DNA of 64,000 nucleotides from Odobenus rosmarus divergens (GCF_000321225.1 NW_004450481.1:1053353-1117352), one strand, 5' to 3'; positions 47,301 through 56,485 are shown, counted from the stretch's first letter. The notes: generated by a model not told the origin, from the sequence alone. A program made the numbers and translations.

Positions 47301-50300
47301 CCAGAGTTGGGAAAGAGACTAGCACCAACATTGTGAATGGTGCCAGGCTAAGGAGCTCAGGGTGACGGGGTTCCCAGAGGGGCTGGGGGAGGGAAGGGAC
47401 ATTGTTAAGAGGCTAGAGCCCCTCCCCCAGTGACCCCGCTGACAACGCCCCCCTTCTGTCTGCCTCACAGTGAAGCACCCACCAGCGGAGCCCTCCAGGT
47501 TCATCTCAGTGCCCCCCAAGACGCCTGACAAGATGGGCTTCGACGAGGTGAGCCAGGCCTCCCCTGGCAGGCTGGGGTCGGGGGTGGGGGCCGGCCCGGA
47601 GGGTCCGACCAGAGCTCTGGGCCACAGGTCTTCATGATCAACCTGAAGCGGCGGCAGGACCGGCGGGAGCGCATGCTGCGGGCCCTGCAGGCGCAGGAGA
47701 TCGAGTGCCGGCTGGTGGAGGCCGTGGACGGCAAGTGCGTCCCGAGTCCCGCCGCGGGGGGGAGGAGCCAGTGGGCCCCGGGGTGTAGACCACTCCCTGG
47801 CAGGCCCGGCCCAGTGGGTCTTCCTCTGACCCCCCGCTCCCCGCCTGCAGAGCCATGAACACCAGCCAGGTGGAGGCGCTGGGCATCCAGATGCTGCCCG
47901 GCTACCGGGACCCCTACCACGGGCGGCCCCTCACCAAGGGCGAGCTGGGCTGCTTCCTCAGCCACTATAACATCTGGAAGGAGGTAGGTCTGGCAGGGGA
48001 GGGGAGGGCAGGGCCGACCTCAGGCTTCTGGCAGCTCAGGGAGGGACTCGCTGGCGCCCCCTGCAGGCTTCTGAAACTTTGGCAGGACACGGGACCTCTG
48101 TTTCGACATGACTTCACCTGCGTGTCACCAGCGGCCTGGCTGGGGCAGCTGCTGTCCTTCCATTGTGCAGATGGGGGAAGCAGACTAGGGAGGGAGGGAT
48201 GAGCCAGGCTCCCATAGAAGGTGGGGTCTCAGGCCCAGGACCCCCAAGTGAGGCCTCTTCCCACCCCACTGTTGCCACATGTCTTTGGAGCCTGGACTCT
48301 GAGCTCAACATTTACAAGTAGAAGTGACGGCCGCAGGGACAGTAAGCAACACTAACCCCGCGCCAGGGGCTCGTCAGCCACCCTCGGAGGCCGAGATTCA
48401 AACCTGGAGCCACCGGGCACGGAGCCAGATGGGGCGTCTGGGCATTTGAGGTGACAGTGCTCTTTCCCTGAGTGACACTCGTCATGGACGGCATGGGGCA
48501 GAGGCTGCATTATCCAGGCGTCCAGACCCCGCTTCAAGCCCAGCCCTGCCTCTTAGAGGGGTGAGCTCTGTGAGCAAGGAGGGTGCCCTTTTCTGGCAGA
48601 TGACAGTCACCCTCCTCAGTCTTGAGGATTCTCAAGTGCATGCAGCGAGCACCCATGCACCTGCTGTGCATCTGGCCTGGTACTGGTGCTGGGAATGTGA
48701 CAGCACCAAGACAGATGTGGGCCCCTGCAGGGGGCTCACAGCCCAGGGATGTGGGGTGACTGATGGCAAACCATAATAAACTAAGTGCGACGCACCCACA
48801 GGAGGGCCATGAATTGTCCTCAGCTGACAGCTTTGGCCAGTGGTTGGGGAGGGCCTCATAGGTGACATCTGGCCCGAGGCCTGAAGGCTGGGGCCTGCCT
48901 GCTGCCACACATTGGCAAAGGCACAGACCTTGGGGTAGGAAGTAGAAGCCAGGCCAAGGCCAAGGTCAGGGCACATGTCGCCAAGTGTGCGAGGAGCTGA
49001 TGGCCAAGAGGTCTATCCAGAAGATGGTGAGGAAGGCTTGCATTTGCTTCTCTCCTGCTGCCCGGCCTTGAAGCAGAGCTGACTTCAGGGTCAGGTCTGG
49101 CCTTGGTCTCTGTCTGATGTGGGCAGGGCATCCTCCCTCAGGTTGTGGACCGTGGGCTGCAGAAGTCGCTTGTCTTCGAGGACGACCTGCGCTTTGAGAT
49201 CTTCTTTAAGAGACGCCTGCTGAACCTCATGCGGGACGTGGAGCGGGAGAGTCTGGACTGGGACCTCATGTGGGTGTGGGGCAGGGCTGGCCATGGGGTC
49301 TGGGCCTTGGGTGGCACTGGGGTGGGGCTGGGGCTGGGGGGCTCAGTTTGGAGTGAGGTGGAGCTGCAGTCTGGAGCTCAGAAGTGTGGCCCAGAGCCTG
49401 GAGGTCTGAGGGTCTTTGCAGGTTAATAGGCTGGGCCAACTCTTGGGGGTGTGGCAGAAGGTGTAGCCTGTGTGAGGGGCCCCGTGGTCCCTGGATCCGA
49501 GAGCAGTCAGGGTTTGGCCTAAAGCCTGTAGGTTAGGGCCTGTGGCCTAAGGCCTGGGGGGGTAGGGCCTTTGGGGTAGGGCCAAAGGCCTGTGAGGATG
49601 ACCTGGAAATCTCAGGACCTGGCCTGTGGGGAGGGGGCTCTGTCAGGCCTTGGAGACTTGGTGAGTCCAAAGGAGATGGGGTATGCCTAAGATTTGACGT
49701 GGAAGCCTGTGCACATGGCTGAAGATCTTGGGGTGTGGGCTAGGGTAGGTGTGGCCAGGGCTTGGGGGTGTGCCCAGGAGCTGAGGGCATGACTGAATGT
49801 GGGGGCATACCCAGGGAGCCTGGGTCTTACTTAGACCAGCACTAGGTAGGCTGTGGCCAGCATATTTCTGGAACAGTCCTTTGGAATCTCCTCTAGGTGA
49901 GTTGGTTCGCCCTCCCCCGCCCCCTTCTCTCTCTCTCCTGCATACAGGGCCCTGATACAGGTTCTAGGCCCCAGACTCTGGACCATGCTAGTAATAGGTA
50001 TAGAAGCCATATCCCTTCATCCCCAGCTACTCACCACACTCCTCCACTTGCCCAGCTGCCCCACAACCTTCTGAACTTAGAGCAGCTTCCCTCCTAGCCC
50101 CACTCCTTCCCGTGGTTCAGCCTCAGAGAGTGTCCAGGACGTCTTCCCCTTCCCAGTTGCAAATCCTCCCATGGCTCCCTAGTACCCTTGGAAAAAACTC
50201 AGTCTCCTCCCTGCACGTCCCAGACCCCTGTGGTCCTCCCTGGCCCGGCAGCCACACCGGCCTCCTGGTTGCTCCCCCAAACACACCCAGCCCGCTCCCA

Positions 50301-51101
50301 CCCCAGGGCCTGACGGAGACTCGCTGGATCTCAGACTTGCGCAATTAGCATTTTCCTGCGGGCGGGAAGAGGGTGACAGGACCCTGACTCTGCACCCGCA
50401 GCTATGTGGGCCGGAAGCGGATGCAGGTGGAGCACCCGGAGAAGGCAGTGCCGCGCGTGAGGAACCTGGTGGAGGCCGATTACTCCTACTGGACGCTGGC
50501 CTACGTGATCTCCCTGCAGGGCGCCCGCAAGCTGCTGGCTGCCCAGCCGCTCTCCAAGATGCTGCCTGTGGACGAGTTCCTGCCCGTCATGTTTGACAAG
50601 CACCCAGTGTGAGACGCTCGCTGCGGGCACCCGGGCCCGGGTCTTGCTGTGGGTCTGTCCTGGCTCGGTGGGCGTGGGGCTGGCGGATCCCCGGCTCCCC
50701 TCTGCGTACTCCTCCCTCCATGCCGGCCCCCCCGCCCCGCCCACTTCTGTCTCAGTCTGTCCCCTCCCACGTCCCCCTCCATCTGTCCCCGACTCCCAAT
50801 CCACGCCAGTCCCCCTCTCCCCTCGCTCCCCAGGTCCGAGTACAAGGCCCACTTCTCGCCCCGCAACCTGCGCGCCTTCTCCGTGGAGCCCCTGCTCGTC
50901 TACCCCACGCACTACACGGGGGACGATGGGTACGTGAGCGACACGGAGACGTCAGTCGTGTGGAACAACGAGCACGTGAAGACCGACTGGGACCGCGCCA
51001 AGTCCCAGAAGATGCGGGAGCAGCAGGCCCTGAGCCGCGAGGCCGAGAACTCGGACGTCCTGCAGTCGCCCCTGGACAGAGCGGCGCGCGACGAGCTCTG
51101 A
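32077..51101 (+). CDS. COLGALT1: procollagen galactosyltransferase 1 (12 coding exons, 624 aa)
   Basis: Join 32077-32342, 33828-33938, 34460-34577, 39120-39254, 40313-40517, 42546-42665, 47471-47547, 47628-47734, 47851-47983, 49142-49269, 50402-50608 and 50834-51101. The enzyme transfers galactose from UDP-galactose to hydroxylysine of collagen in the ER lumen. Visible marks: a Leu-rich signal peptide (about residues 1-36), FVDADN with a DxD at 168-170, VFEDDLRF at 435-442, LDWD with a second DxD at 463-465, and a C-terminal RDEL (621-624) for ER retrieval. The family is GT25 (CAZy). Human COLGALT1 is 622 residues as I recall. The two extra residues here lie in the poly-Leu stretch. Reading phase is kept across all 11 junctions and there are no breaks. 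The start has G at -3 and G at +4. Confidence 0.98.
32870..33075 (+). repeat. MIR relic in COLGALT1 intron 1
   Basis: 'ctcggtttcctaatctggaa' to 'gaggccctgtgcctggcatc' is sense MIR. Confidence 0.6.
33216..33410 (+). mobile_element. CAN-SINE with exact target duplication
   Basis: It starts ggggcgcctgggtggctcag. The repeat GAAATGTTTGTTGA at 33202-33215 and 33411-33424 flanks it exactly. Confidence 0.95.
33530..33790 (-). repeat. MIR relic
   Basis: 'tctgtttcagatgaggaaac' and 'cttgcccagggccgtaagc' are antisense MIR. Confidence 0.6.
33828..33938 (+). CDS. COLGALT1: COLGALT1 coding exon 2 (residues 89-126)
   Basis: Acceptor ctctgctttgcag, donor GTGAAC. Reads [18 protein letters not shown] to PAEEP. 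Confidence 0.97.
34010..34430 (+). repeat. L2 relic in COLGALT1 intron 2
   Basis: 'cctccaggaagacctctctgac' preceded by pyrimidine-rich L2 text, in sense orientation. Confidence 0.5.
34460..34577 (+). CDS. COLGALT1: COLGALT1 coding exon 3 (residues 126-165)
   Basis: Acceptor gctctctgcag, donor GTGAGT. Reads [18 protein letters not shown] to MWADYIL. Confidence 0.97.
34660..34775 (-). repeat. MIR relic
   Basis: 'gaggtgacacagctggttag' and 'ggggttcaatccagggc' are antisense MIR. Confidence 0.6.
35405..35880 (-). mobile_element. MLT1-type LTR, antisense, in COLGALT1 intron 3
   Basis: 'tggaggccagaagtctgaag', 'cggtcattgactttagggcc' and 'gcaaagaccctatttccaac' appear in MaLR order. It ends 'caagccacaacag'. 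Confidence 0.75.
36187..36402 (-). mobile_element. CAN-SINE with exact target duplication
   Basis: AAGAGCTGTGTTCT at 36173-36186 and 36403-36416 flanks it exactly. It ends gagccacccaggcgccc. Confidence 0.95.
36655..36780 (-). repeat. MIR relic
   Basis: 'ttttacagatgggaaagtag' to 'gaggtgggactggaacctcc' is antisense MIR. Confidence 0.5.
36923..37127 (+). mobile_element. CAN-SINE with exact target duplication
   Basis: GAGCTTTTGACA at 36911-36922 and 37128-37139 flanks it exactly. It starts ggggcgcctgggtggctcag and ends in a long A-run. Confidence 0.95.
37425..38010 (-). repeat. L1M 3' relic, antisense, in COLGALT1 intron 3
   Basis: 'gtgcaattcacataacataa', 'ctctcactcagcacgatg' and 'acctaggagtagaatcgctg' are antisense L1M landmarks in order. 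The 38.0-39.1 kb stretch beyond shows scattered L1-like text (for example 38.78-38.93 kb) and nothing else that I can assign. Confidence 0.75.
39120..39254 (+). CDS. COLGALT1: COLGALT1 coding exon 4 (residues 166-210, DxD)
   Basis: Acceptor attttgcag, donor GTCAGG. Reads [17 protein letters not shown] to WCGMTSQ, with the first DxD at 168-170. Confidence 0.98.
39340..39930 (-). repeat. MIR relic and short L1M fragment
   Basis: 'cctaagctcacacagctagg' (39490-39509) is antisense MIR. 'gtgcaattcacataacataa' at 39864 is an antisense L1M fragment. Confidence 0.5.
40313..40517 (+). CDS. COLGALT1: COLGALT1 coding exon 5 (residues 211-279)
   Basis: Acceptor cctccctgcag, donor GTGAGC. Reads [18 protein letters not shown] to FAFSCKQA plus one base. 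Confidence 0.97.
40893..42065. repeat. hAT-like element split by an ERVL LTR
   Basis: One end (gtttggcaaacaatggccc; gggccaaatctggccc) is at 40902-40944. The other (catctggccctttacag; aaaaagttaacc) is at 42026-42055. The intervening LTR separates the two halves. Confidence 0.6.
41080..41830 (-). mobile_element. MLT2-type ERVL LTR, antisense
   Basis: Landmarks 'ggccacaaacccatgttctc', 'actgaagttccaaccctc' and 'ggaaattccaagggttttgg', then 'gaccaaatatatatgag', fit a reversed MLT2 LTR. It sits in COLGALT1 intron 5. It is only an LTR; no viral gene is seen. Confidence 0.65.
42546..42665 (+). CDS. COLGALT1: COLGALT1 coding exon 6 (residues 279-319)
   Basis: Acceptor cctcggccgcag, donor GTGAGT. Reads [17 protein letters not shown] to LHVQLEVM plus one base. 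Confidence 0.97.
43970..44160 (-). mobile_element. CAN-SINE, minus strand (first of a tandem pair)
   Basis: It runs from aaagatttttgtttatttat to gagccacccaggcgccc in COLGALT1 intron 6. A second SINE abuts it directly. Confidence 0.88.
44161..44340 (-). mobile_element. older CAN-SINE, minus strand (second of the pair)
   Basis: It is a more diverged SINE in the same orientation, ending gagccacccaggct. It starts in the poly-T directly at the end of its neighbour, so the younger SINE probably inserted in the older one's tail. Confidence 0.8.
44740..45130 (-). repeat. L1M relic, antisense
   Basis: 'ctgtaagtggaatcaccc' and neighbours are diverged antisense L1M. Confidence is limited by divergence. 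Confidence 0.4.
45170..45770 (-). mobile_element. ERVL-type LTR, antisense
   Basis: 'cttaaaccagttgcaaggtc', 'gtgtccggggtttttactgag' and 'ttatcagacaggatatg' read as a reversed ERVL-class LTR, with a middle similar to that of the MLT2 at 41.5 kb. The family name is uncertain. LTR only. Confidence 0.5.
46385..46627 (-). mobile_element. MLT1-type LTR fragment, antisense
   Basis: 'cttggcttgtagacatgcc', 'gtaaagaccttatttcc' and 'cacgattcaacccataatg' are reversed MaLR landmarks. Confidence 0.75.
46695..46898 (+). mobile_element. CAN-SINE, plus strand
   Basis: The head ggggcgcctgggtggctcag is present. 'aaaattggag' repeats on both sides (46681-46690 and about 46900-46909). Confidence 0.92.
46905..47110. 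repeat. MIR fragment then L2 relic
   Basis: 'gtcaaggtcacacagcttgc' is antisense MIR. 'attattgagggcctgctgtg' begins an L2 passage. It lies at the end of COLGALT1 intron 6. Confidence 0.55.
47471..47547 (+). CDS. COLGALT1: COLGALT1 coding exon 7 (residues 319-344)
   Basis: Acceptor tgcctcacag, donor GTGAGC. Reads [17 protein letters not shown] to MGFDE. Confidence 0.97.
47628..47734 (+). CDS. COLGALT1: COLGALT1 coding exon 8 (residues 345-380)
   Basis: Acceptor gggccacag, donor GTGCGT. Reads [17 protein letters not shown] to LVEAVDG. MINLKRR..R is the GT25-domain opening. Confidence 0.97.
47851..47983 (+). CDS. COLGALT1: COLGALT1 coding exon 9 (residues 380-424)
   Basis: Acceptor cgcctgcag, donor GTAGGT. 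Reads [18 protein letters not shown] to HYNIWKE. Intron 8 is 116 bp. Confidence 0.97.
48600..48760. repeat. L2 relic in COLGALT1 intron 9
   Basis: 'gcacctgctgtgcatctggc' with 'gggggctcacagcccaggg' is L2-like. Otherwise intron 9 (47984-49141) has nothing I can assign. Confidence 0.45.
49142..49269 (+). CDS. COLGALT1: COLGALT1 coding exon 10 (residues 425-467)
   Basis: Acceptor cctccctcag, donor GTGGGT. Reads [18 protein letters not shown] to ESLDWDL, with EDD at 437-439 and DWD at 463-465. Confidence 0.97.
49495..49860. repeat. degenerate G-rich word repeat in COLGALT1 intron 10
   Basis: Recurring 'cctaa(a/g)gcctg' and 'tagggcct' words suggest a decayed minisatellite. The period is irregular. 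Confidence 0.4.
50100..50330 (+). repeat. L2-like relic
   Basis: 'caaatcctcccatggctccc' and 'cccaaacacacccagcc' are L2-like sense text. Confidence 0.45.
50402..50608 (+). CDS. COLGALT1: COLGALT1 coding exon 11 (residues 467-536)
   Basis: Acceptor gcacccgcag, donor GTGAGA. Reads [18 protein letters not shown] to MFDKHPV-region. Confidence 0.97.
50834..51101 (+). CDS. COLGALT1: COLGALT1 coding exon 12 (residues 536-624, RDEL stop)
   Basis: Acceptor gctccccag. Reads [18 protein letters not shown] to RAARDEL, then TGA at 51099. Confidence 0.98.
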
Positions 51102-51259
51102 GCGCCGGCGGCCAAACACCGAAGCTGGCCTCGTGGGCCCGGCACCACCCCGCAACCCCCCCCCGCGGACCCCCGGCAGGCCACGGAGGGCTCTCTCCCC
51201 GCGAGGGGCGTGCCTCAGGCTCTGGCTCTGGCTCGGCAAGCACGTGCACGCAGGCAGCT

Positions 51260-52000
51260 TTAACGCAGTGCCTACTGTATGCCAGGAGCGGGGCTTGGCG
51301 CCGGGGGATCGGGGGAACCAGACCTCCTCGTTCGTGTCTTTGGGTGCCGAACACTTGAAGTCCTCACCGGGTACCGGGCTCCCGTGTTTGGCAGCGGGTG
51401 AGGCATAATTATCCCCTCCGCCGGTGACTGATTCAGCCATCAAGCTTGTTTTGATTCCCGCCCGCCCCCCGCCCCCCCCAAGAATCAGCACTAGTGATAC
51501 ACAGTCATTGTTTTAATCCATTGAAATATTTATTGAATGCCTACTGTATGTTGGGCACCAACCATTCTGGGCTCTGAGAATATTGGGGTAAACAAGACAC
51601 TTTCTTCATTTCTCTGAACACCTATCAAGCACCCACTATGTGCCTGGTACTTGTGACACAAAGACAAGTCCTTATTAACTCAGCATTTATTGAGTGCCTG
51701 CTGTGTGCTGGGAACTGAGCTTGGTGCTGGGGGTGAAGATGAACCAGGTGCTTTTCACTCTTCGATTGGCTTCTTCCTGACTCGTCTAGAGAGCGCCTGC
51801 TGTGGGCCAGGCATTAGTGATACCAAACGGTGTGGCAGTTGCTGGGTCAGCATCGGATCACCCATGTGTGTGCGGGGCCACGTGTCAGGGGCTGGGCCAC
51901 CGAGATGAACAAGATGAGTCTTCTTTCTTCATGCAGCAGGTGTTTATCAAGCGCCTACTGCGTACCAGACCTCGTGGACCCCCAGTGGGACTGGAGAATG
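51260..52000. repeat. six diverged copies of an L2-like unit
   Basis: Copies begin near 51264, 51522, 51620, 51681, 51790 and 51935. Each contains a form of 'cgcctactgtgtgccagg', and most contain 'tttattgaa' or a variant just before it. They are in one orientation and lie in the COLGALT1 3'UTR. Confidence 0.6.
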
Positions 52001-52520
52001 GTTGGCTGAGAGTTTGATCCCCACCTGTCCCTCGGTCACCCAAGTTGTGTGCAGACAAAGTCGCCCCACCACCCAGGAGGGAGGGTGGCTCTCCCCTCAC
52101 CAGGGGCAGCTGCAGGCCCCAGCGACCACATGGCCACACGCAGGCTCCCCTGGACCCGGCCCCCCTGGCGGGGGCAAGGGACAAAGACAGGGGCTGGGTC
52201 TCCTGTGCTCACCCGTGCTCCTGTGTTGACCTGTCGCCCCGTTGGCTTGACCTCCCGGGCCTGCATCTCAGGCGTGGGCTCTGCCCGCTCTGTGGGGTTC
52301 CTACATTCAAGCCTTTGGTAGGACCGTGTGTTTGGGGCCCTGTGTGGGCTCGGCTGCACCAGGGTACTGCCCGTGGCCTGGGCAGGTGCTCCCCGGCATG
52401 GGCTGGAGGACTTGCTGTGCCTTCAGCCTGGAATGAATGTCAGAGCCAGCCAGCGGTGCTTTGCTCGCTTAGGGATACCTGCTCCCCGGGTCAGGTCCTG
52501 GATAACCTGCTTATTTTTTT

Positions 52521-52526
52521 ATTAAA
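52521..52526 (+). terminator. COLGALT1: COLGALT1 poly(A) signal ATTAAA
   Basis: ATTAAA is followed by a GT/T-rich element (ggttggttttcac; gtctgtgttcttttcttgg). Cleavage is expected near 52.54 kb. Confidence 0.7.
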
Positions 52527-52545
52527 TGTTCCTGGTTGGTTTTCA

Positions 52546-53834
52546 CATCAGTCTGTGTTCTTTTCTTGGCCAACTGCTCTGCCCACCACCAACACACACT
52601 CACACTCCCCCCACTGCCAGCCAAGATGTGGGAGGAGACCAGGCGCTGGAGGGAAGCCCAGTGGTGGAGGGATGAGGCGGGGGGTGTGGTGAGAGCCCCA
52701 GCTCCTGGCCTGCCCCATAACACTTCCCTGAAATAGCTCAGGGACAGCTGGGGCCCACTGCAATGTGTCCTGTGGGGTCAACGGCAGGATCATCTCTGAT
52801 GACAGAATGAGGAGAGACGCTGTCATATTTTGGGGTCTCCAGAAAACAGACTCCAAGATGAGGATTTGAGTTGTCCCAGAAGTGACCCCAGGAAGCCCCA
52901 GATGGGGGTGGGGACGTGTGCCGAGGAGGGGAGGAAACCTGCAGGAGGCGTCAATGAGCAACTGAGTCTGGGCCTCTGGGGACCTCAGGAGATAGCATAG
53001 AGCATGTGCCTCAGAGTGGTCCCACCCCAGGGGCGATGGAGGCGGGGCATTTAGCCACACCCAGCTCTTCCTCAAATACTGAAAGGTTCTCAAGATTCCT
53101 AAGCCCTTAGAGTGCGTAGGTACGTACCCAAGGCTTCTACAAAATAACACAGACGGTGTGTAATCCTTGTGGAAGAGTTAGAAAATACAGCTAAGCAAAT
53201 TGAAAAAGGCCAATTAAATCCTATATCCTCAGAGACGACAACAATTACCATTTTGGTGAAAAACCTTCCAGTCTCACCCATGCGCATGGTGCAAATATAC
53301 ACACATTTTCCCCAAAGAGAGGATCATGTTCCATAAATGGATTCAACCTTCCCCCTGCCCATCCTCCACCCGACTCAACACATTTTTATTCCATAAACAT
53401 GGGATCAAATTGCACCCGGTTTTTCAGCAATTTTCTTTTTAAATTTAACAACATATTGTGGACGTTCTAATCAGGGCAGACGTCTATATGAGTTCTTTTT
53501 GGGTTGTCACATACAATGTTCAGCGATGGTGATGGACCGCCATTCACTCGGCCGTTCTGACCCCGGACTGTCACCACCCGACTGCAAGCCGTGTTACATG
53601 ACACATCCTCCCTGCAGTTGGGTGAGTCGACGCAGGTGAAAATGCTGGATTCACATGTGTGCACGGCTCATTTCATGCGGCTACCGACCGTATTTACCCT
53701 TCTTGCTTAATCCTGACTGTTCATCGTGTGTTTACAGAGGTGGATGATGCAAGTTTATTAATCTCTCATAGAACATTGGAGTCATTTCTCATGTGTTCCA
53801 ATTATGTGGGATGTTTCTAAATCTTATCTTAACC
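52546..53834. other. intergenic, mostly unassigned
   Basis: 52.81-53.05 kb resembles an LTR-class repeat (ggggtctccagaaaacagac). 53.2-53.8 kb has A/T-rich L1-like text. No gene is supported. Confidence 0.5.
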
Positions 53835-54042
53835 CAGTGGATCTCAGCTGGGGTGTTTTTGTTTCTCGGGGTCATTGGGTGATGTCTGGAGACCTTTCTG
53901 GTTGTGGTGACTTGGGGTGGTGCTACTGGCATCTGGGAGGGGGCGCAGGGATGCCACTGCATGTCCTCTGGTGTACAGGGCAGCCCCGTGACAAAGACTG
54001 ATTTGGCCCCAGAAGTCCACAGGGCTCTGGTTGAGAATCCTG
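53835..54042 (+). mobile_element. MER20 (hAT-Charlie) element
   Basis: It starts cagtggatctcagctgggg and ends ggttgagaatcctg, which are the terminal inverted ends. 'gatgtctggagacctttctg' and 'gctactggcatctggg' lie inside. Confidence 0.8.
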
Positions 54043-54593
54043 CACCAATCCCATTCAGCTTCTTGGGGACATGAGTCTCTAGAAGGGTCTTCTTTGCGGC
54101 ATGAAGTGAAGCATCCTTCGCTATGAAATCTCTCTGATTAAAACAGATTCTGCCTCCAGACCGAAGAGGTTAGAAGCTTAAAAGTGGTGACTGGGAATCC
54201 CAATTTTATTCTGATAAAGTCTCCAGAAGAGTCATAGTTCCATGTTTCCACTGATACATATATCACAAGTTATATTCAAAAGTCTGAAATCAGTTTCACT
54301 TGGGCATAGTCAAGATGTCAGCAGGGTTGGATTCCTTCTGGAGGATCTAGGGGAGATTCCACGTCCTTGTTTTTTCCAGCTTCTGGAGATTGCTGGCATG
54401 CCTTGACTCACAGCCACTTCCTGTATCTCCCCAATCCCTTGCTTCTGTCATCCCGTCTCCTACTTCTTCATCTGACCTTCTTCCATCCCTCTTACAAGGA
54501 CCCTTGTGATTACACTTAGGACCCACTTGGATAATCCAGGATAACATTCCCATCATCTTAAGATCCTTAATTACATCTACAATGTTCCTTTTG

Positions 54594-54679
54594 CCGTTTC
54601 CGTGCGTCCTTGCGCAGGGGCCATGCTAAGCTTCTCTGTATCGTTCCAATTTAGGTATATGTGCTGCCAAAGCCAGCAC
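54594..54679 (-). pseudogene. U6 snRNA retropseudogene
   Basis: Read on the minus strand it starts GTGCTGGCTTTGGCAGCACA and has the intact centre around 'GATACAGAGAAG', 'CATGGCCCCTGCGCAAGG'. Its 3' end is deleted or diverged after the ACGCA region. CCTTTTGCC(A/G)TTT flanks it on both sides. It lies inside an LTR and no U6 promoter is recognised, so it is a processed copy. Confidence 0.9.
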
Positions 54680-54694
54680 TCCTTTTGCCATTTA

Positions 54695-54900
54695 TTTATT
54701 TTATTTTTTTAAAGATTTTATTTATTTATTTGACAGAGAGAGACACAGCGAGAGAGGGAACACAAGCAGGGGGAGTGGGAGAGGGAGAAGCAGGCCTCCC
54801 GCCGAGCAGGGAGCCCGATGTGGGGCTCGATCCCAGGACCCTGGGATCATGACCTGAGCCGAAAGCAGACGCTTAACGACTGAGCCACCTAGGTGCCCCT
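54695..54900 (-). mobile_element. CAN-SINE, minus strand, at the U6 target site
   Basis: CCTTTTGCCATTTA at 54681-54694 and 54901-54914 flanks it exactly. That is the same sequence already duplicated by the U6 copy. Confidence 0.93.
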
Positions 54901-54928
54901 CCTTTTGCCATTTAAAGTAACATTCACA

Positions 54929-55072
54929 GGGGCACCTGGGTGGCTCAGTCAGTTAAGCGTCAGACTCTTGATCTCAGCTCAGGTCTTGATCTCAGGGTTG
55001 TGAATTCAAGCCCCGTGTTGGGCTCCATGCTGGGCGTGGAGCCTACTTTAAAAAAAAAAGAAAGAAAGAAAG
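54929..55072 (+). mobile_element. CAN-SINE, plus strand, truncated
   Basis: The head ggggcacctgggtggctcag is present. The CT-rich part is missing and the tail is (A)n(GAAA)n. The flanks share 'ttcacag'. Confidence 0.85.
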
Positions 55073-55261
55073 AAACTTTCACAGATTCTGGGCAATGGGA
55101 TGTGGGTATCTTTGATGGAGGGGTTCTTCAGTCTACCATATTTATCGTTTTAGCAGACTGTAATTGTGGCTGGGTCTATGGATGTATCATAATTTCTTAT
55201 GTATCCTGGTGTAGCATAGCAGTCAGGATTAAGGGTGGGAAATAGAAACCACTTGAGGTCT

Positions 55262-55366
55262 TTTTTTTTTTTTTTAAGTGAACTGTATGTCCAATGCAGG
55301 GCTTGCACTCATGACCCAGAGATCAAGAGTCCCATGCTCTACTGACTGAGCCAGCCAGGTGCCCCG
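55262..55366 (-). mobile_element. old short CAN-SINE, minus strand
   Basis: It starts with T(15) and ends gagccagccaggtgcccc. 'accacttgaggtctttt' repeats on both sides. Confidence 0.85.
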
Positions 55367-55464
55367 AAAAACCACTTGAGGTCTTTTAACACAAAGGGTT
55401 TAATACAGGAAATTCAAAAGACTGAACTCTGCGGTTGTAGCATGAAAGCAGCCGCAGATTGAGC

Positions 55465-55485
55465 TGAATGAATGAATGAATGAAT
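55465..55485. repeat. (GAAT)n microsatellite
   Basis: Five tetranucleotide units in a row. Confidence 0.9.
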
Positions 55486-56485
55486 GGAGCGTGGCCTTGT
55501 GCCAATAACACTTTACTTACAAAAACAGGCAGTGGGCTGGGTGAGGTTCAGGGAGCAGAGTTTGCCACTCCTGGCGCAGGGGAGCAGGGCCAGGACTGGT
55601 CCTACAGGAGTGACTCTGCGGAACCTGCTCACCAGGGGGTCTGAGGCTCCCTGAAATCAAGGCAGGGAGGCAGGAGGTCCTTGACACCTCTGACTTGGGG
55701 CACACACCCTGTATCTGTGATCCAGAAATGGAATGCCCCCTTTGTGTCCGCCACAACTGCTTTTCAACACCCACCAAGCTTGTCACTGGACAAGGGAATG
55801 CAGATTCCAGAACAACAGGTGTTTCTATGCCTGGCTGTGAACAGGGGAAGCAAAAACCAAGACAGCTTCGGTCCCTTCGGCCTTCCAGATGCCCCCAGGC
55901 ATCTCCGTGGGTGGACCTGAGCACGTGCCCAGCTGCGGGGAAACTCTGTGAGCCTGGCTGCAGCTTTGCAGCCTCTGCCTGGAAAGAGGTTGGATCGGGG
56001 CGGGTTCTGATGTCAACCCACCACTTCCTCCTCATTTATTCCTGTACTTTATGGTGATGGGAAGAATGGTTGTGTAATTGTAGGATGCATAATCGTGGAA
56101 CCTATTATATGTAATTGTAGCATTAGGAACACAGTAATTATCATGCAATATAACGAATTATGTAATGAAATGTAATCGCACATGGATAATGAATCACAGA
56201 ATTGTGTTACACCCTCCAGGAAACTGTTTATCTTGTTTACACTCCCTGGGTGATCGTGCCATGCTGGCAGGTAGCATGATGAGGAGGGGCGGGGAAATGG
56301 GAGTGAGATTAGGGTAGATTAAGGGGCGGAGGCAAGAGGAGGAGGAGGACAGGGTGAGGTTGAGGCTGGGGCTTCAGGGAGAGCGGAGGGTGGGTCGTGA
56401 GCATGAGGGTGGTGCTGGAGTTTAGCTGCAGGTTAGGGGAGGTGAGGAGAAAGAAGCAGGAGGGGGAGTTTGAATAACGGACTAG
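55486..56485. other. intergenic, no assigned content
   Basis: Mixed-sequence DNA. Open frames at 55.5-56.0 kb on both strands show no recognisable protein. Confidence 0.5.

Larger units (their letters stand above)
51102..52545 (+). other. COLGALT1: COLGALT1 3'UTR
   Basis: From the stop to about 20 bp after the ATTAAA signal. Within 51.26-52.0 kb the L2-like phrase 'gcctactgtrtgccagg' recurs about six times. No second ORF is supported. Confidence 0.7.
54290..55140 (-). mobile_element. MLT1-type LTR, antisense, with three insertions
   Basis: 'gtcaagatgtcagcagggtt', 'gattacacttaggacccac' and 'ccttaattacatctac' are reversed MaLR text. It resumes at about 55078-55140 after a U6 copy and two SINEs. 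Confidence 0.7.

Noticed and set aside
50609..51358. 249-codon + frame and 193-200-codon minus frames near COLGALT1 exons 11-12
   Set aside because: GC-rich shadows of conserved COLGALT1 coding sequence.
54594..54679. Functional U6 snRNA gene
   Set aside because: It sits in an LTR with target duplications and a broken 3' end, so it is a processed copy.
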